From Drosophila pseudoobscura (lineage: Eukaryota; Arthropoda; Insecta; Diptera; Drosophilidae): a DNA stretch of 64,000 bases. The stretch is from the NCBI RefSeq assembly GCF_009870125.1, contig NC_046680.1, forward strand, positions 21,967,501 through 22,031,500. The letters are read 5' to 3'. The stretch's first letter is position 1. Each line of letters opens with the position of its first letter. Under the pieces are notes generated by a model. The model did not search any database. It saw nothing but the letters and a program-made list of their open reading frames with translations, and was not told the DNA's origin. Positions 44,385 through 57,269 of this stretch are shown one piece after another. The translations under genes were made by a program, and so were the position numbers.

Positions 44385-47300
44385 CGAGTGGGCTAATTTG
44401 AAATGAGGTCGCCTGTCGACTTTCCTTGCGGCTGGCTGCTGCTTGTGCCGCTGACAGTCCCGATGTCGCGCGATTTCAGGATTTATTTTAATGTGTTTTC
44501 ATTTTTACCCTCAATATGCCAACGTATTGGGAAATGTGTGGGTGTATTGTGTGTATTTATGAATTATTTATCGAGAAACAGACCGCAAAATTCCCCACTT
44601 GATTCTGACAGCTGTCCCGTGACTTGTGGCCGTATTTCCCATTCAAATAGGCCGCCAGAACTTTTCTCAAAAGTCAAAACTATTGTAAAAAAAAGCAGAG
44701 TCTGACACCAGGGAAACTCCTCTGCAGATGGAGAAATTCAATACGGCCATTAAGAAGGCAATAAATGGCGGGAATTTACACGCCAATTTATAAAAAAAAC
44801 CTTAGGCTCCGGTCACAGGAAATAAATCTTTTATTTGCATATACTCGTATTCGTATATATGTATGTACATATGTATATATTTAAATGTGATGCTGGAAAA
44901 CACATGCACGAACCATATTTATTCGCTCCAGGAAATAAATGACGACATTATGCTCTGCGGTGGATATTAAGCCATGGGAAGGAGCGAGATCTGATAGGGC
45001 CACGGCGGCCGGATGGCGTTGCTTGGAGTGCAGATGAACGTAGGCAAACAGCGGCACATAAATGTATATCTGGATATATAGATATACAAAAAAAAAAAAC
45101 AAATAAAAAACAAGAATCCCCAAAAAGAAATCAAGTTAAAGGCAATGTATACATTAGGGGGGGAAATGAAGAAGAATGCGAATATTTGGTAGCCCTGTTG
45201 GCAGCAGCCGCAAAAGCCCTGCGCTGCGGGTGGCAGCCGTGGCCGTGATGCTTGCCGCTGGCATTTGTGGTGACGTGCCCCTCCTCCGGTTGCGCCACCT
45301 CTTCGCTTAAATCCGATTTCAATACTTAAATTCTGATGTACGAACGGAAAGACCGAAGATAAGTGGAAAGCAGTGGCAAGTTGTGCACAACTTTTGCAAT
45401 TTTATTTTCGAATGAAAGCCAATCGCAATATTTTCACGGCGGAGAGAGAGAGTGAGCAAATTAGAATAAATAATGAAATCAGGGAAAATTTTCTTGTGTC
45501 AAAGTGGCGACAAACATTGAATCCTTCAATCGCATTCAGTCCGTGGAAAATGGCTTGCGAAAAAAGCACCAGAAAGGAGTAGCGGAGCTGCCACTGAAAA
45601 CTTTATCAAAAACTTGCAGACTAATGGAAATCGTGGAAAGGAAGGAAAAAACGAAACAACTGCAGAAGCGAGGAAAAACTCGGAAAGTGCGAGGGAAACT
45701 GCAGCGAAAAACAAGAACAAATCGATGTACTTTAGCTTATGGCTCACTAAGGAGCGGCGGAAAAATACTGGAAAATGCTTATAAATTCTAAAAATACTTC
45801 AAAGTCCTTTAATTTCATAAATTGATTCAGGACGTACGGGAAAATAATCCGATTTGCTTCAAGCAGAACAAAAGGTCCCGAACGATAGTGACCCCAAAGT
45901 TTAACGCGAAGAAGGATGTAGGCGAGCACACAAATAAGGAGAACACATATCCTTCAAGCGAGAGAGAAAGCTGGAAAATCGCTGGCGACAGAGATGGAGA
46001 CTGAGAGAGAGGGGGACACACACCACAGAAGTGGGAGGCGAAAAGTCTCGAAAAAACTTGCAGTTTTCTTTTCTTTTTCCTTTTGCCTTGGTCCCCGAAC
46101 AAGCCTCTGCGGTGGCTGAGTGGAAGCTCAGGCGGCTTAAAAGGATTTCATATTTGATTTTTATTTAATTTTATGCGCTTTCCCGGCTCAGACAGAGACT
46201 GGGCCACAGAGACAACCACGAGAGGGCACGAGCATCGGCGGCCAATGAACTCGAATGAAATATGGGAATGTTCTCTGGATTCTCTGAGCAAAATCAATTC
46301 AAACGAATCACTCATCGATGATTGAGGGGACTCTGCAATGCATTTAAGCCGAATATTTGTGGAATAGGGACTGTTCGAAAAACATCTCTGATAAATTCGA
46401 ATTTCAATATTTTTATTGCAGGTTTAATATATGGAAATTGGTATTTTTTCCAAAATAAACCAATTGAAATTTTTAAATTTGTTTTTTGCTTCCGCTTGTG
46501 TTAATTATGAAAATGCAAAAAACAGAAAGGACATAAAAAAGGGGTGAAAACATTATTTTTAAATACGAATTCAAAGGGTTTCATGCTATTCCGTGTATCC
46601 CCATAAATAAATCATTTCTGTAGCCTCTAATTAAATCAAGCATCGTTGGGGAATGAATCCTGCTGTTACACGTTTTTCATACTATTCTTCTCTGCTTTTA
46701 CGTATTTTCCATGGCTTTTCCGTGGCACTGCCAAATCCATTTCCCCCCGGCTCCCTGGGGGACTTCCTTCAACGCTAAGACGACTTACGGATATGCGCAG
46801 CGCAGGAGGAGAATTATATGGCACTGGGACAGGGAAAGCGATACGCTTGTCGACCAGAACTATGGGCTACAGTTACAGGCTCCAGCTCGAGCACCAGCTC
46901 CTGCTCGAGCTCCAACTCCAGAGAGAGGCGACTCGGCAAATTATGATAAGCACTTAGGGATAATAGGCCATGGAGCAGCAATCAATGCGGCTCTGAATCC
47001 CCAGTGCCCAGTCCGCAGTCCACAGTCCACAGTCCCAACTGACGATTAAGCAAATGAAAGTCCAAGCGAATTTGTTTTTACAGAAGATTCTTTGCCAAGT
47101 GCATGGTCAGCTTTCCTCTCTTTCCTCCCGACTTTATACAGCCATATCTCTTTCTTTGTCTCTCTGTAAAAATTACAAATAAAATCACTTAGAAGCTTGT
47201 CGACAAATTCGCTTGCCAAGAAAATTTATGCTGGATAGAAAATTGTACAAAAATAATAGAAAAACAAAAGCAAACTGAATAACGTGCCAAATGGTTGCTG

Positions 47301-48594
47301 TCTCTTTCTGCACTCTCTCTTACTCTCTTCCTCCTCTCTCTATTTCGTATGCATGGAAATAGTGGAAAAGCAAAACAACAACTTTTGCAAGCCGGAAAAC
47401 TGCCTTGAAACGTGTCAGAGGCATACTTTATAAATAGAACAACTGGAAACTCCAGTCAAGCCAACATAAATTATGGCAACAGCCAAGAAATGAGTCCCGA
47501 CAGGACAGCCAGCCTACACACGAATGCCCCCAATCCTTTTCAGCCTCTGGTTTTGGTTTGTTTTCAAACATTTGTATAACAATTTGGCTAGAGTTTATGC
47601 AGCAAAAAACAATAGATTTTAAGATATACGAACTTAAGGCGGAACATTGGATCATGGATCACTAACTCTTGACCTTTAAGATGTGATCAAAGAAAAAACA
47701 AGCTGCAAGAGGAGCAGAAGTCTGATATTGGAGGTTCGAAGAGGGGAATGGGAGGGAACACTGTCTCAAAGAACCCTTAAAGGGGCCTACAGCTTCTAAT
47801 AAAACTGATCCATGGAATGGATCCCAACACAGCATTATCGAGGAACAAACAAAATGCAGAAGCCGCTAAGCCCTTTTTGTTTGCCATCTGAGGGAACTGG
47901 AGGGAATACAGTGTTTGAGCCCACAGAATAAGAGAACAACAGAGCAACAGAGCTGCCTGCCGGAAATCAAAACAATTGAAGCCAAGTGGCTCCAAGTGGA
48001 AAGCAATGGAGTGGCACTGAGAGTTCAACTCCAAGCGACTCGAGCGACTCGAGCGACTCGAGCGATGATGAGTGTGTGACGGAGGATAAACTGCCATTTA
48101 GACAGACTGCGAATGGGGGCAGCAGAAAGTGGAGGGGCGGACCAAAGGGAATACTTGGACAGACCTGATCATACATTAATTACCCTGGGGACAGCCACAG
48201 CCTCGGGGCGGGATGCGTATTAAACCGAATATACAGGAATACAGGACCAGGCACAGCAGCATAACGAAGCAATTAAAGAGAAAGTATGCAAATGGCTTGC
48301 GAGAGGGGGAGACAGAAAGCAAGAGCGAGAGCGAGAGAGAAAAAAAGGTTTGTGTGGCGCCAAATTGAATGACAAGCCGCTGCCAAAAGGCAGAGATCTG
48401 CCAGTATCACGGTGGGCGGGGGGCGGTGGGCGGTGGGCGCTGGGCGGAGAAAGGGAAATGCGTGGAAAACGAATGGAATTACGGATGGTAATGAACGTGG
48501 TGGGTGTAGAAAGGAGCGGGAGGGGAGAAATGAGACGACAATTCCTCTCAGAAATGCAAGAGCCCATGATGATGCTGATAAAAGTGTGGAGTCA

Positions 48595-48616
48595 AGTGGA
48601 GTGGAGTGGAGTGGAT
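48595..48616. repeat. (GGAGT)n short array
   Basis: Four GGAGT pentamers after a diverged copy. Confidence 0.7.
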
Positions 48617-51378
48617 TCCCACCGGAATTATAAAAAACAGGTGTACGAACCAAATAGGAAACTGAGGGGGAGAGAGATAGAGAGAAAGGATGTCAATGCA
48701 CCTGTCTGACCATCCTGGGACCTCCTCTCTGTCACGTTTCAGTTTGTCAAATGAAAAGAAGAGGTGCCCGACAGGCCGACATTGCTGCGGGCATAAAATG
48801 AAGACGAAATTAAGAGCAATTCCTGTGCATGCCATGATGAAGACTCCATCAAAAGAAGCTCTCGCTCGTCAAAGACCGATCCAAGAAGGGGTGCGAGGGC
48901 GGGATGAGGTGTCTGCGGGGGAAATCCCCAAAGGAAATCATTACGGCTGAGCGAAAGTCTCAGTTATTTGAAGGGATTGCAATAATTTAAATGCTTGAGT
49001 TTCCCCCGAAGTTTCCCTGGCATCTGTTGTTTTTCGTATCTGAACGGACACCCAGACACCCGAGAAAAGTAAATAAATACAAGTTTTTCCTCAAATCAGA
49101 CATTTTCAATCGTTGAGTTATTGCCAGGAAAAGCTACAACTGCAAAAAACAGAGAGAGAAAGAGAGAGAGAGAGACAAACATACACAAAACTAGTTGTAA
49201 AATAGAATAAATGCTTCGTTAGTAGGGCTTTTGTATGTGGCCTGCGGACATAATATAATATTTTCTTTGACACTCTTGAAGCAAACATTTCTTTTGCTCA
49301 TAAATGAATGCTTTGTCCTGATTTCATTTATTACAGAGGCGGCAGCCAAATGACAAACCGCACGAGGAGGAGCACAGGCTCCAATGGGAAGCTCAACGCG
49401 GCAAAAGACAGACGAATTTAATGAGAGTCGAATTTCCCTCAGTCCCCATTCTCCCACACACACACACACATACACTAACACTTACACGTACACGTACGAG
49501 TATCATCGTGTGGGTGTGTGTGCAAATTATTATCCCCGGACCAGATTCTCCTCTATATATACAGATATAAATTTGAGTGTTGATTTACATTTTTGATTTA
49601 TTTTATTTATTTAAGCTTTGTGCCTCGTGTGCGGCGGTCTATGCCACACAGCCGCACAACTACACCACCAAAAACGAAAGCCAAAACGAAAGCCAAAGCC
49701 TCTGAGCCAGCAGAAATATGGCTGGCCATAATTTTCATGCTCTCATTCGTAGTCGTAGATTTTCTTTATTTGGTCTCGTTTGCTGGCTATTTTCTTTTGT
49801 CGGCCCTTGAAAATTTATCGCAGATTTGTTCTTTATGTAAGCGTTTTGTGTGCCCGTCTTTGTTTCGTACCTCTGATGTGGTGCATATGGACACTAAGCT
49901 AAACAAAGAGATATGCTATGTACGTATCGAATTTCAAACGGAATTAGCCTTTGCAGATCAATGAGTTGTGGGCAGACAAGCTCTTATGCAGGTCTAACTA
50001 CTGATTAAAGACACAAACAAACTAGAAGCTACCTACAATTTGAAATTCCAATGGAAACAATGAAATTTCTGCTCAATTATAAATGTACATGTACGTAGAA
50101 GATTTCATTTGTTGCTGGGTAATTATATGCATTATTCAGAGCTATTCATGAGCAGGCCTAACTCTCATCGTAAAAGCCTACTCAATAATTGGCCAATCAA
50201 CGCTTAATTCAGCCTCAGATGCGGCACATAAACAGGTCATTACGGGTTCATTTCCAAGTCCAGGTCCAGGTCCATTTCGAGGCCTCCTTCATGTCTGTTT
50301 ATTGGCATTAAAATTTTGTGCTAACGGTCAGCGGCTTGTAATTATTTTCTGCAGCCTGCGGGCAATGGGATTTATTGTTTCTTTTAGAGCCTGGCCCTGG
50401 CACGGACTCCCTCCGAGTCCTGTCTGTGTACCGGGCTTATGCAGATGCGGATGAGCATTAATTGGTGTTCTAGTCCATGCCAAAGAATATAAACAAACAG
50501 CAGGGATGCGGAGGATACAGAGATGCAGAGGAGGACAAATTATCTTATTTTGTTTAGGCTAGCGAGCATTCACTGTAGCAGTTTATCCAGTGAACCAAGC
50601 TCTGAGCCCTGAGCTCTGAGCTCTGAGTTCTATGTGTATTTTTCATAATTATGTGTGCGTATTACTCATGAACAGCCACCTCCGCACACACACCGCACCA
50701 CCCCCTGTGCAAACAAGGACACTGAATGATGCAGAGAGTGAATTCCGGGTCCTGGACTCTAACTAGGCAAACATTTGCGTATATTACGGCTAATTGAATT
50801 GACTTGACTTGGACAGGGAATGCCCTGAGTGGCCATGTGTATCCATTTGTCCATCTGTCCATCTGCTTCCTTCGATTTCACCACAAAGGAAACAATATCC
50901 AGAATTATTATGAATACCATTCGTAACACAATTACTCTAGTTTCCATTCATTCATTCCATTACATTCCATGCAGACATATGAGTGCTGCACCTGCTGGTT
51001 AACACCCAATTGGCAAGGAATAAAATTGTACCTTTAATTGTTTCTTAAATTTTGTTAATTTAAGACTGCCTCGCCTTACCCTGGACCCTGCCACACCCAG
51101 ATGGCGACCGAGCAAGACGTCATTTCCGATTGTCCCTCAGGTTTGGTGGCACGTTTGTCGGCATGAAATTCCAGCCTCCCTTTGGGAGGCATGCCTGGCA
51201 TGCTTTAGATTCACTTAATTATAGATGGGACACGCACGGACCCATTCCACCACACGTCCCCACGCTGACCACAGGGCCTCCCCACCGGCGCTCTCCCCGC
51301 CACCTCTTGTCCACAGTGGGCATATTTATGCGGCTTTAAGGGCCGAGCAGAACCCAGAATATGGAGTATGCTTCTGTC

Positions 51379-51418
51379 TGTGGCTCTGGCTCTGGCTGTG
51401 GCTGTGGCTGTGCCTGTG
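51379..51418. repeat. (TGGCTC/TGGCTG)n hexamer array
   Basis: About six hexamer units, all open in one frame on the plus strand, which makes a spurious Leu/Trp repeat peptide. No coding support. Confidence 0.7.
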
Positions 51419-52211
51419 TCTGACGCCTGTTCCTGTGGACAGCCATAGGGCAACAATTACCACGAACAGAATGCATGTAAATGACTGGGGAAATGTTTTC
51501 AAAGAGCATCATCTCAAGAGTCTGCCAAGTGCGTGTGGCATTGTGTGTTGTGTGCCTTTTCTGTGCACCTTTGGCCCCTGCCCCTGCTCGTTGTGGATCT
51601 CCTGAAACTCCCACACCCATTCTGTGCTCTGGGAAAATATGCAACATTTGGCACCGGAGAGTGTTTTGTGGATGTGTGAAATTACATTTCATATAAAAAC
51701 ATTCTGTGATTCGCATCAACCCTTTTTTGGTTGCCTTGTTTAACTACAAATAAATCCATTTGGGTTGAAACTTTTGAAAAGAGGTGTGTCGAAATGTTCA
51801 TGTTCTTCAATGGATGCGAACTGAAAACTAAATGAAATTGACTTGGAAAAAGTGGATTGGCACTTCATTTTTCCATCAACACACACACACAGACACTGTA
51901 CGAATACTACGATTTCCCAAAATCAAGGAAAATGCAATCAGAGCTCACACCTTTTGCTTTCACCTCTCAAACTTTCGCCCCGCGGCAGGAGTTTGGAAGA
52001 ATAAACAATTTAAAAATAAATAACAATCTTTCGCGAGTCGAGGCGAACAATACCCTAAAAACCATTTAAATGTGTGGATCGTTTGGGATGGAAGGATCGA
52101 AAAGGATAGATGCCCGCTCCAAGGATTTAACTGGTTATTTCAGTTTTTTACTTACACTAGCAAATGGGTACGCGGATTAAGAGTGGACTCCACTCCACCT
52201 GCTGCACTTAC

Positions 52212-53000
52212 CATTCACATCACACACTCCCGCTATTCGCTGTTGTAGGTGGGCGGGCGGTGGCGCTCGCGGGGCACTCTCTAGTTAACCGAAGCCGCAC
52301 CGACAGGCTGCCAAAAGTTCACCAGAAATTTTCCGCCACTCCACTTCCAGGGCAAAAAAAAGGGAGAATATGAAACGGGTGCGGCTTTGCCTAACTAAAT
52401 TTTGTTGTCAAAACTTCAATTGTTCTGGGCACAACATTTTGACAGCAGGACAAGGAGGGATGTAAGGCAGGCAGGCAAGGCAGGAAGCAGGGACGGATGG
52501 GGGCCTGGGCAGTGGATTTCTGGCCGGGAAAACTTTTGCGGAAAAGGCCAACGTGTGAGGAAACTGAATCGGCGAGCACTCTTAACTCTCACGGCGAACT
52601 TTGCGACACTTAACAACACTTGAGCGAAACTTTCTCGTATGTACTTCCCCGCTGAACTCGTCCTGGCCCATACGCACTTCGTTACACGATTAACAATCCT
52701 TTAGGGACATCTGAGCTTATAATCTCATCAAGGAATCATCCTTCTCTCAGGTCGCTTTGGCACAAATCGTATTTCTCCATGAACGTTCCCTCAGATCCGT
52801 TGTTTTTCGTTTAAGTTCTCCGTTCGAATGGGGATGCCACTGCTGCTGCTGCAACCGCTTCTTCGTAGGAATCACCGCAAACTGTGTGAGCATACCCGAG
52901 TCCCCAGACAACCGACTGTCGTCCTTGCGTCCAGCATCCTACCAGAAAATCGCCGCTTTTTATGAATGGCGCGATGTTTTGCGGAACGCCTCGGCAGTGG
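52212..53000 (-). other. Candidate non-coding first exon (possibly of the receptor)
   Basis: On the minus strand this ends at a strong donor, GAATG|GTAAGTG (exon end 52212). The upstream ~800 bp is GC-richer than its surroundings, lacks long open frames and contains short upstream ORFs such as MLCPEQLKF, as in a 5' UTR. The nearest unexplained minus-strand acceptor is TTTTCAG just before the receptor ATG at 23382. Joining them would create a 28.8-kb intron holding the roadblock, LRR and cyclophilin genes. The true 5' end is unknown, and another unseen transcript could use this donor. Confidence 0.3.
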
Positions 53001-54540
53001 AACACTCTCCGCGTCTGCGCAGTGTCCGTATGCAAGATTTATTACAGTTTTCGATGGGCGGGGGGACCCCCCGGGGCCAAAAAACATCGAACACGTGGTG
53101 GGACCCCCAACAAGTGTGATCAGAGTGATACGAGTGATAACACCGCAAAGCAAATTCCACTATTTGTTCTCTGTCTTGGTGTCTGAGGTCAGTGTCTCCC
53201 TGTGGCTCTAATCAGGGGACTATAATGGGGGTCCTATACTATACTTCTAATTAAATCAATGTCTTTTCACTGTTATCAGCGCGGAGAGCTACTGTACGCA
53301 TGGCAACCGTATCGTCTTATCAGTCATGGGCTGTTTATTCAATTAGCAACAATTTGTCCACCCCACTGACACTCTCTCGGTGGTGGAAATTAATTAGATA
53401 GGCCCCACAATAGGAGTAATCTTATAAACCACATGGCATCCGCGGCATGCAGCGGTTTCCTGGTGCATTCAAAGGTGTGTGGCGATGCAGGCCGCCGATT
53501 GCCTCCCCTTGGGTGCCGCATGACTAAGCAATCTGACCAACGACTGGAAAAGCCACAGGAGCGGGTACCGAAAACCGCCAATCAAATCGATATCAGAATT
53601 CACCCCACTAGTGTGTATCTTAAAGACTTAAGATGGGGCACCCCGGAGGCCGTATCTCCTCCTTATTTGCATGCCAATCACTGGAAGCATATTGGCCGAC
53701 CGGACCATTTGGGCCCATTCTTTGCTCTCTGCTATTTGCTGCTATTTTTCAGAAACACTTTAAACTCTTTTGCTTTCTTTTGGCCAGCCAGAGCTGGAGC
53801 CGGAGCTGGAGCTGGAGCTGGAGCCAGAGGACCCTTCCAAAAGGAAAGGGAGGGGCCGTAATGTAATGCAAATGTATGCATGCAGACCCCACAGCGGATG
53901 CGGAAGTTTGGGATGCTGCTGCCACACCATGCAAATGGCGCAACAGGGCGTGGCCCGCCAAATTATTATAGCAATAAAACGAGGGACCAACAACAGCAAA
54001 GCGGAAGTCGAGCGGAGTTCATTTAAAGGGGAACTATTTTGAGAGCCATGCCATGCCAAGTTCCTTAAAATATAATTAAGTTTTAGTGCATGTTTCATTG
54101 GGAAAACCGAGAATTCCTGCGAACTCAAGCCACCACAATCGAATTGAATAGACCTAGCAAAACATACCAATGCTTTTCCCCAACTAAAAAAGGCCAATTC
54201 CTACGAACACTTTCGATCTTTCTGCTTAACCTTCGACATATCCGGGAATCTATTTCAGGCGTCAAGGGCGTCAAACACAAGGAACACACGCCCTCACCTC
54301 AAACGGAAATTAAAACCTGAGATAATCGGAGGAGTCCACAACAAAAATCAGCTGACGACTCGGCCATTCGAAGAAGCGCCCTCCAATCTCTTGGATACCA
54401 GTTTTTGCGTGGATAAACTTTGGACTGTGTGGATTTGTAGCGAGATAGTGTATATCGAGTATGGAGACGCTTGATAAAGATGCATATGTGTGCATACAGG
54501 GTGCGGAAACGGTGGAGATTTCCATTCGATTTCCATTCCA
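53001..54540. other. Intergenic upstream of the acyl-CoA synthetase gene
   Basis: No gene is supported. A G/C palindromic patch (GGGGGACCCCCC) lies at about 53060, and a GAGCTG hexamer array at about 53791-53823. Confidence 0.4.
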
Positions 54541-54577
54541 TATATAAAGACGCTTGTCGGGTGGTGGGCCCTCAGTT
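54541..54577 (+). promoter_or_regulatory. TATA box and initiator of the acyl-CoA synthetase gene
   Basis: TATATAAA at 54541-54548 lies 33 bp before the A of an arthropod initiator TCAGTT (54572-54577). The predicted start at 54574 leaves a 30-nt leader before the ATG at 54604. Confidence 0.65.
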
Positions 54578-54603
54578 GTGAATTTCCATTTGATTGTATC
54601 AAT

Positions 54604-56413
54604 ATGACGGCCCGGGCAATCTTTCCGACATTCTACGACAAGGAAACGAAGATATGGAGCGGAGCGCCCAGGTCCGCGCTGTACGACTACAACTGCTCCA
54701 TTGGCCAGGTGGCACACAACACCCTGAAGTGCTGGCCCACAAACGTCCTTCAGGTAAGGGATACAGCGATTCTCCATGGACTCGTGGGAGGACTGGGTTT
54801 GATGAGATCCCTATATAAGAGTAGATCACCGCCGACGACGACACAGTCCTCACCAACGCCGATGTGCTCTCCCTGGCCACCCGCATCGCCCTCTACTTCA
54901 AGGCCGAGGGCCTGACCCACGAGGATAGGGTCGGGATCATCGGCAAGGGCAGCACCTACGTCATGCCCGTGGCCACCGCCTGCTTCTTCAACACGACACC
55001 CTTCCATGCCGTCAACAGCAGCAGGGAGCCGCAGGTTGTCGCCAGACTCTACTCCGTCACGAAGCCCAAGATCATGTTCTGCGACGCCGAAGACTACGAG
55101 ACCATTAAGGAAATCACCAAGGAGTGGTCGCCAAAGATCGTCACCCTGACGGGTCGCGTGGAGGGTGTGCCCAGTGTGGAGGATCTGATAAAGCCCCATC
55201 CCTCCGAGGCAGTCTACAGGTGAGTGGCGTACCTATTCGTTCACCCTTAAATAACTCTTCTGGATGGCTTTCTTTCGGTTCATTGATAGACCCACGCCCC
55301 TGGCTGTTGGCGGCGATCAAACCGCGGCGGTGCTGTGCTCCTCAGGCACCGCAGGCCTCCCCAAGGCAGTGGCGCTCTCCCATCGTCACCTCTGCAGCAC
55401 CAACTCGTGAGAAAACTTACCTTTCCATATGGAACTCCCCACCTAATCCGCAATCCCTGTGCTTTTACAGCTTCTGCTTCAGCGCGGACGTGGTGTACAC
55501 CAGCGCCGCCATTGATTGGATGACTGGATTCACGATCATGGTAATAAGTCTCACCTGCGGATTCACCCGCATTGTTTCCAGCAAACCTTTCAGCGCCGAG
55601 CATGCCGTGGCTTTCGTGCACAAGTACAAGGTCACCGGCCTCGCGATGGCGCCCTGGCAGGCCTACGAGCTGTACTCCAGTCCGCTGGCCAAGACGGAGA
55701 CTCTGCAGAGCCTGAGATTCTCCTTGGTGATCGGCGGCTGGGTATCGCTGGCCGTGTTGCGCAAATGCCAGGCCCTGTTGCCCAAGTGCTACGTCATGTT
55801 CTCCTACGGCACCACCGAGACGGGCATTGTGACGATAAACATCGACCAGAGTCTGGAGAACTCCGTGGGCCGCGTGGCGCCTGGCATGCGGGTCAAGATC
55901 CTCGACGAGAACCGCCAGCAGCTGGGTACCAACGGGGTGGGAGAGGTGCTCATTGACATCGGACTCAGGTGGACGGGGTACGTGGACAACGCGGAGGACA
56001 CAGCCGCCACCCTGCAGGACGGTTGGATCAATCTGGGGGACCTGGGCTACTTCGACGAGGACAACAACCTGTATCTGGTGGACCGCAAGAAGGACCTGCT
56101 GAAGTACAAGTCCAAGCACTACTGGCCCAACGAGATCGAGCACGTAATCGCCGAGCTGCCGGAGATCGATGACGTGTGTGTGGTGGGCGTGCGGGACGAG
56201 CGCTACGGCGATGCGGCCGGAGCTTTGGTCATCCGGAAGAAGGGCGTCGAGATCACGGCCCAGAAGATCATCGATCATGTGGCCCAGCGGGTGGTCGTAG
56301 ACTACAAACAGCTGAATGCCGGCGTTGTCTTCGTCGACCACATCCCGACGAACATCAATGGCAAGGTCATGAGGAGTGCGGCCCGCGATATCTTCGATGA
56401 GCGCTCCAAATGA
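54604..56413 (+). CDS. AMP-dependent acyl-CoA synthetase, luciferase-like
   Basis: Exons 54604-54753, 54825-55219, 55290-55406 and 55471-56413 encode 534 aa, normal for firefly-luciferase-like 4-coumarate/acyl-CoA ligases. These activate a carboxylic acid as an acyl-AMP and transfer it to CoA. The P-loop signature is LCSSGTAGLPKAV (198-209), where the usual second Thr and the Gly after Lys are both Ala. YGTTE (333-337), GDLGY with D411, R426 in VDRKKD and the catalytic Lys (K519 in NGKVMR) are present. The C-terminus ERSK is not a peroxisomal SKL-type signal, unlike many relatives, so cytosolic location is possible. The substrate is unknown. A neighbour at D. melanogaster 60D (CG4563) is of this family, from memory. 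It converges with the 152-aa gene. Confidence 0.9.
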
Positions 56414-56502
56414 TGGCATCCGTGTACAACAATAGGGAAGGGAATATTACATACTTTTAGCATACAAATTATTGAAAGAAACACAGCCTTTGTGTTCAAA
56501 TG

Positions 56503-56508
56503 AATAAA
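56503..56508 (+). terminator. Poly(A) signal of the acyl-CoA synthetase gene
   Basis: AATAAA lies 90 bp after the stop codon, in the 342-bp gap between two convergent genes. Confidence 0.55.
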
Positions 56509-56708
56509 ACCTAAATCGTCTTAAGTCCAGAACTTTCGAAATAAATTAATTTGATATCTTCCGGAAGACCATTGGTCAGATTATCTCCCAAATGTTTTCG
56601 GTACATCGATGTCCGAGGTTCAAGGTCCAGAGCATGATTCATATGCAAACTACTCAATCGCTTATCTGAAAGATACCTTCAATAGGCTATCTACCGCAGA
56701 TAGCCAGC

Positions 56709-56714
56709 TTTATT
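56709..56714 (-). terminator. Poly(A) signal of the 152-aa gene
   Basis: AATAAA on the minus strand, 42 bp after the stop codon at 56756. The two convergent genes therefore have separate non-overlapping signals. Confidence 0.55.
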
Positions 56715-56755
56715 CGGAAGTTCAGGGGGAAGCATAGATTTTTGAATTTGGAATT

Positions 56756-57269
56756 TCATTCGGTGTGGGCCTTCGAGAATGATTGTTCCGTGAGGAACTT
56801 TCTGAATCCGACAACGACCTGCCTGGTGACTTCCTCCAGCAGCTCCTGCAACAGTTCTCTCTCCGTGTTGGTGAACTCCTGATCCACTACCTCCGCTCTT
56901 ACCAAATGCAAGCCCTCCTCCTCGGTCGCAGTCTCGCCGGAAGAGTCCAGGGAAACCTTTTCGGCGCGGCGGCAATCCAGGGAGTCGGACACAATGATCC
57001 TGTGGTTCCGCTCCAGCAGATAGCGCAACGCCAGGTCGTCGCCAATGACGGTATTGTCCTCGGCACTGACCAAGTACCGGCCCACAATCCCAATTTGAGC
57101 GGCTGCAATACGACTGGGTCTGATTGGGTTTCAGTTGGTGTGGCATGCAACAGTTACCTGTGTCGAAGATGTTCTTCATCACGGGTCTAGTGAAGCTTCC
57201 CAGAATCGTTTTCTTCCCGGTGGGACACAATATTTTTGCAAAGTAGGTGCCATTTGTTAGACTAGACAT
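56756..57269 (-). CDS. Uncharacterised 152-aa protein
   Basis: Exons 57269-57158 and 57102-56756 keep frame across a 55-bp intron (ACAG|GTAACT ... TTGCAG). The family is not recognised. Residues 1-37 are basic and include GKKTILGSFTRPVMKNIF. The middle has IGIVGRYLVSAEDNTVIGDDLALRYLLE, compatible with a small alpha/beta domain. The last ~60 residues are acidic then amphipathic helix (TERELLQELLEEVTRQVVVGF). No signal peptide or membrane segment is seen. Codon pattern, splice sites and a poly(A) signal support a real gene. It converges on the acyl-CoA synthetase, but no shared function is implied. Confidence 0.7.

Larger units (their letters stand above)
34054..52211. other. 18-kb gene-free region
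   Basis: No gene is supported. Open frames are short or low complexity, have no paired splice sites or homology, and often overlap on both strands. Simple repeats are dense: GA, CT, GT, TGCCGCC and GGAGT arrays. The region may be regulatory DNA or the large first intron of the minus-strand receptor. Confidence 0.5.

Noticed and set aside
46104-46140. GGTGGCTGAGTGG resembling the D-arm of a tRNA-Ser/Leu
   Set aside because: No acceptor stem, anticodon arm or GGTTCRA box follows at the right spacing.
49593-49964. Plus-strand frame of 123 codons with a hydrophobic stretch
   Set aside because: Isolated in low-complexity AT-rich DNA with a TTKAKTKAKA repeat; no splice sites, promoter or homology seen.
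52757-53119. 120-codon plus-strand frame at the candidate first exon
   Set aside because: Cys/Arg-rich low-complexity translation with no homology; the opposite strand has the stronger donor and 5'-UTR character.
55280-56419. 379-codon minus-strand frame opposite the acyl-CoA synthetase
   Set aside because: Antisense shadow of exons 3-4. It crosses the intron at 55407-55470 without sense and has no homology.
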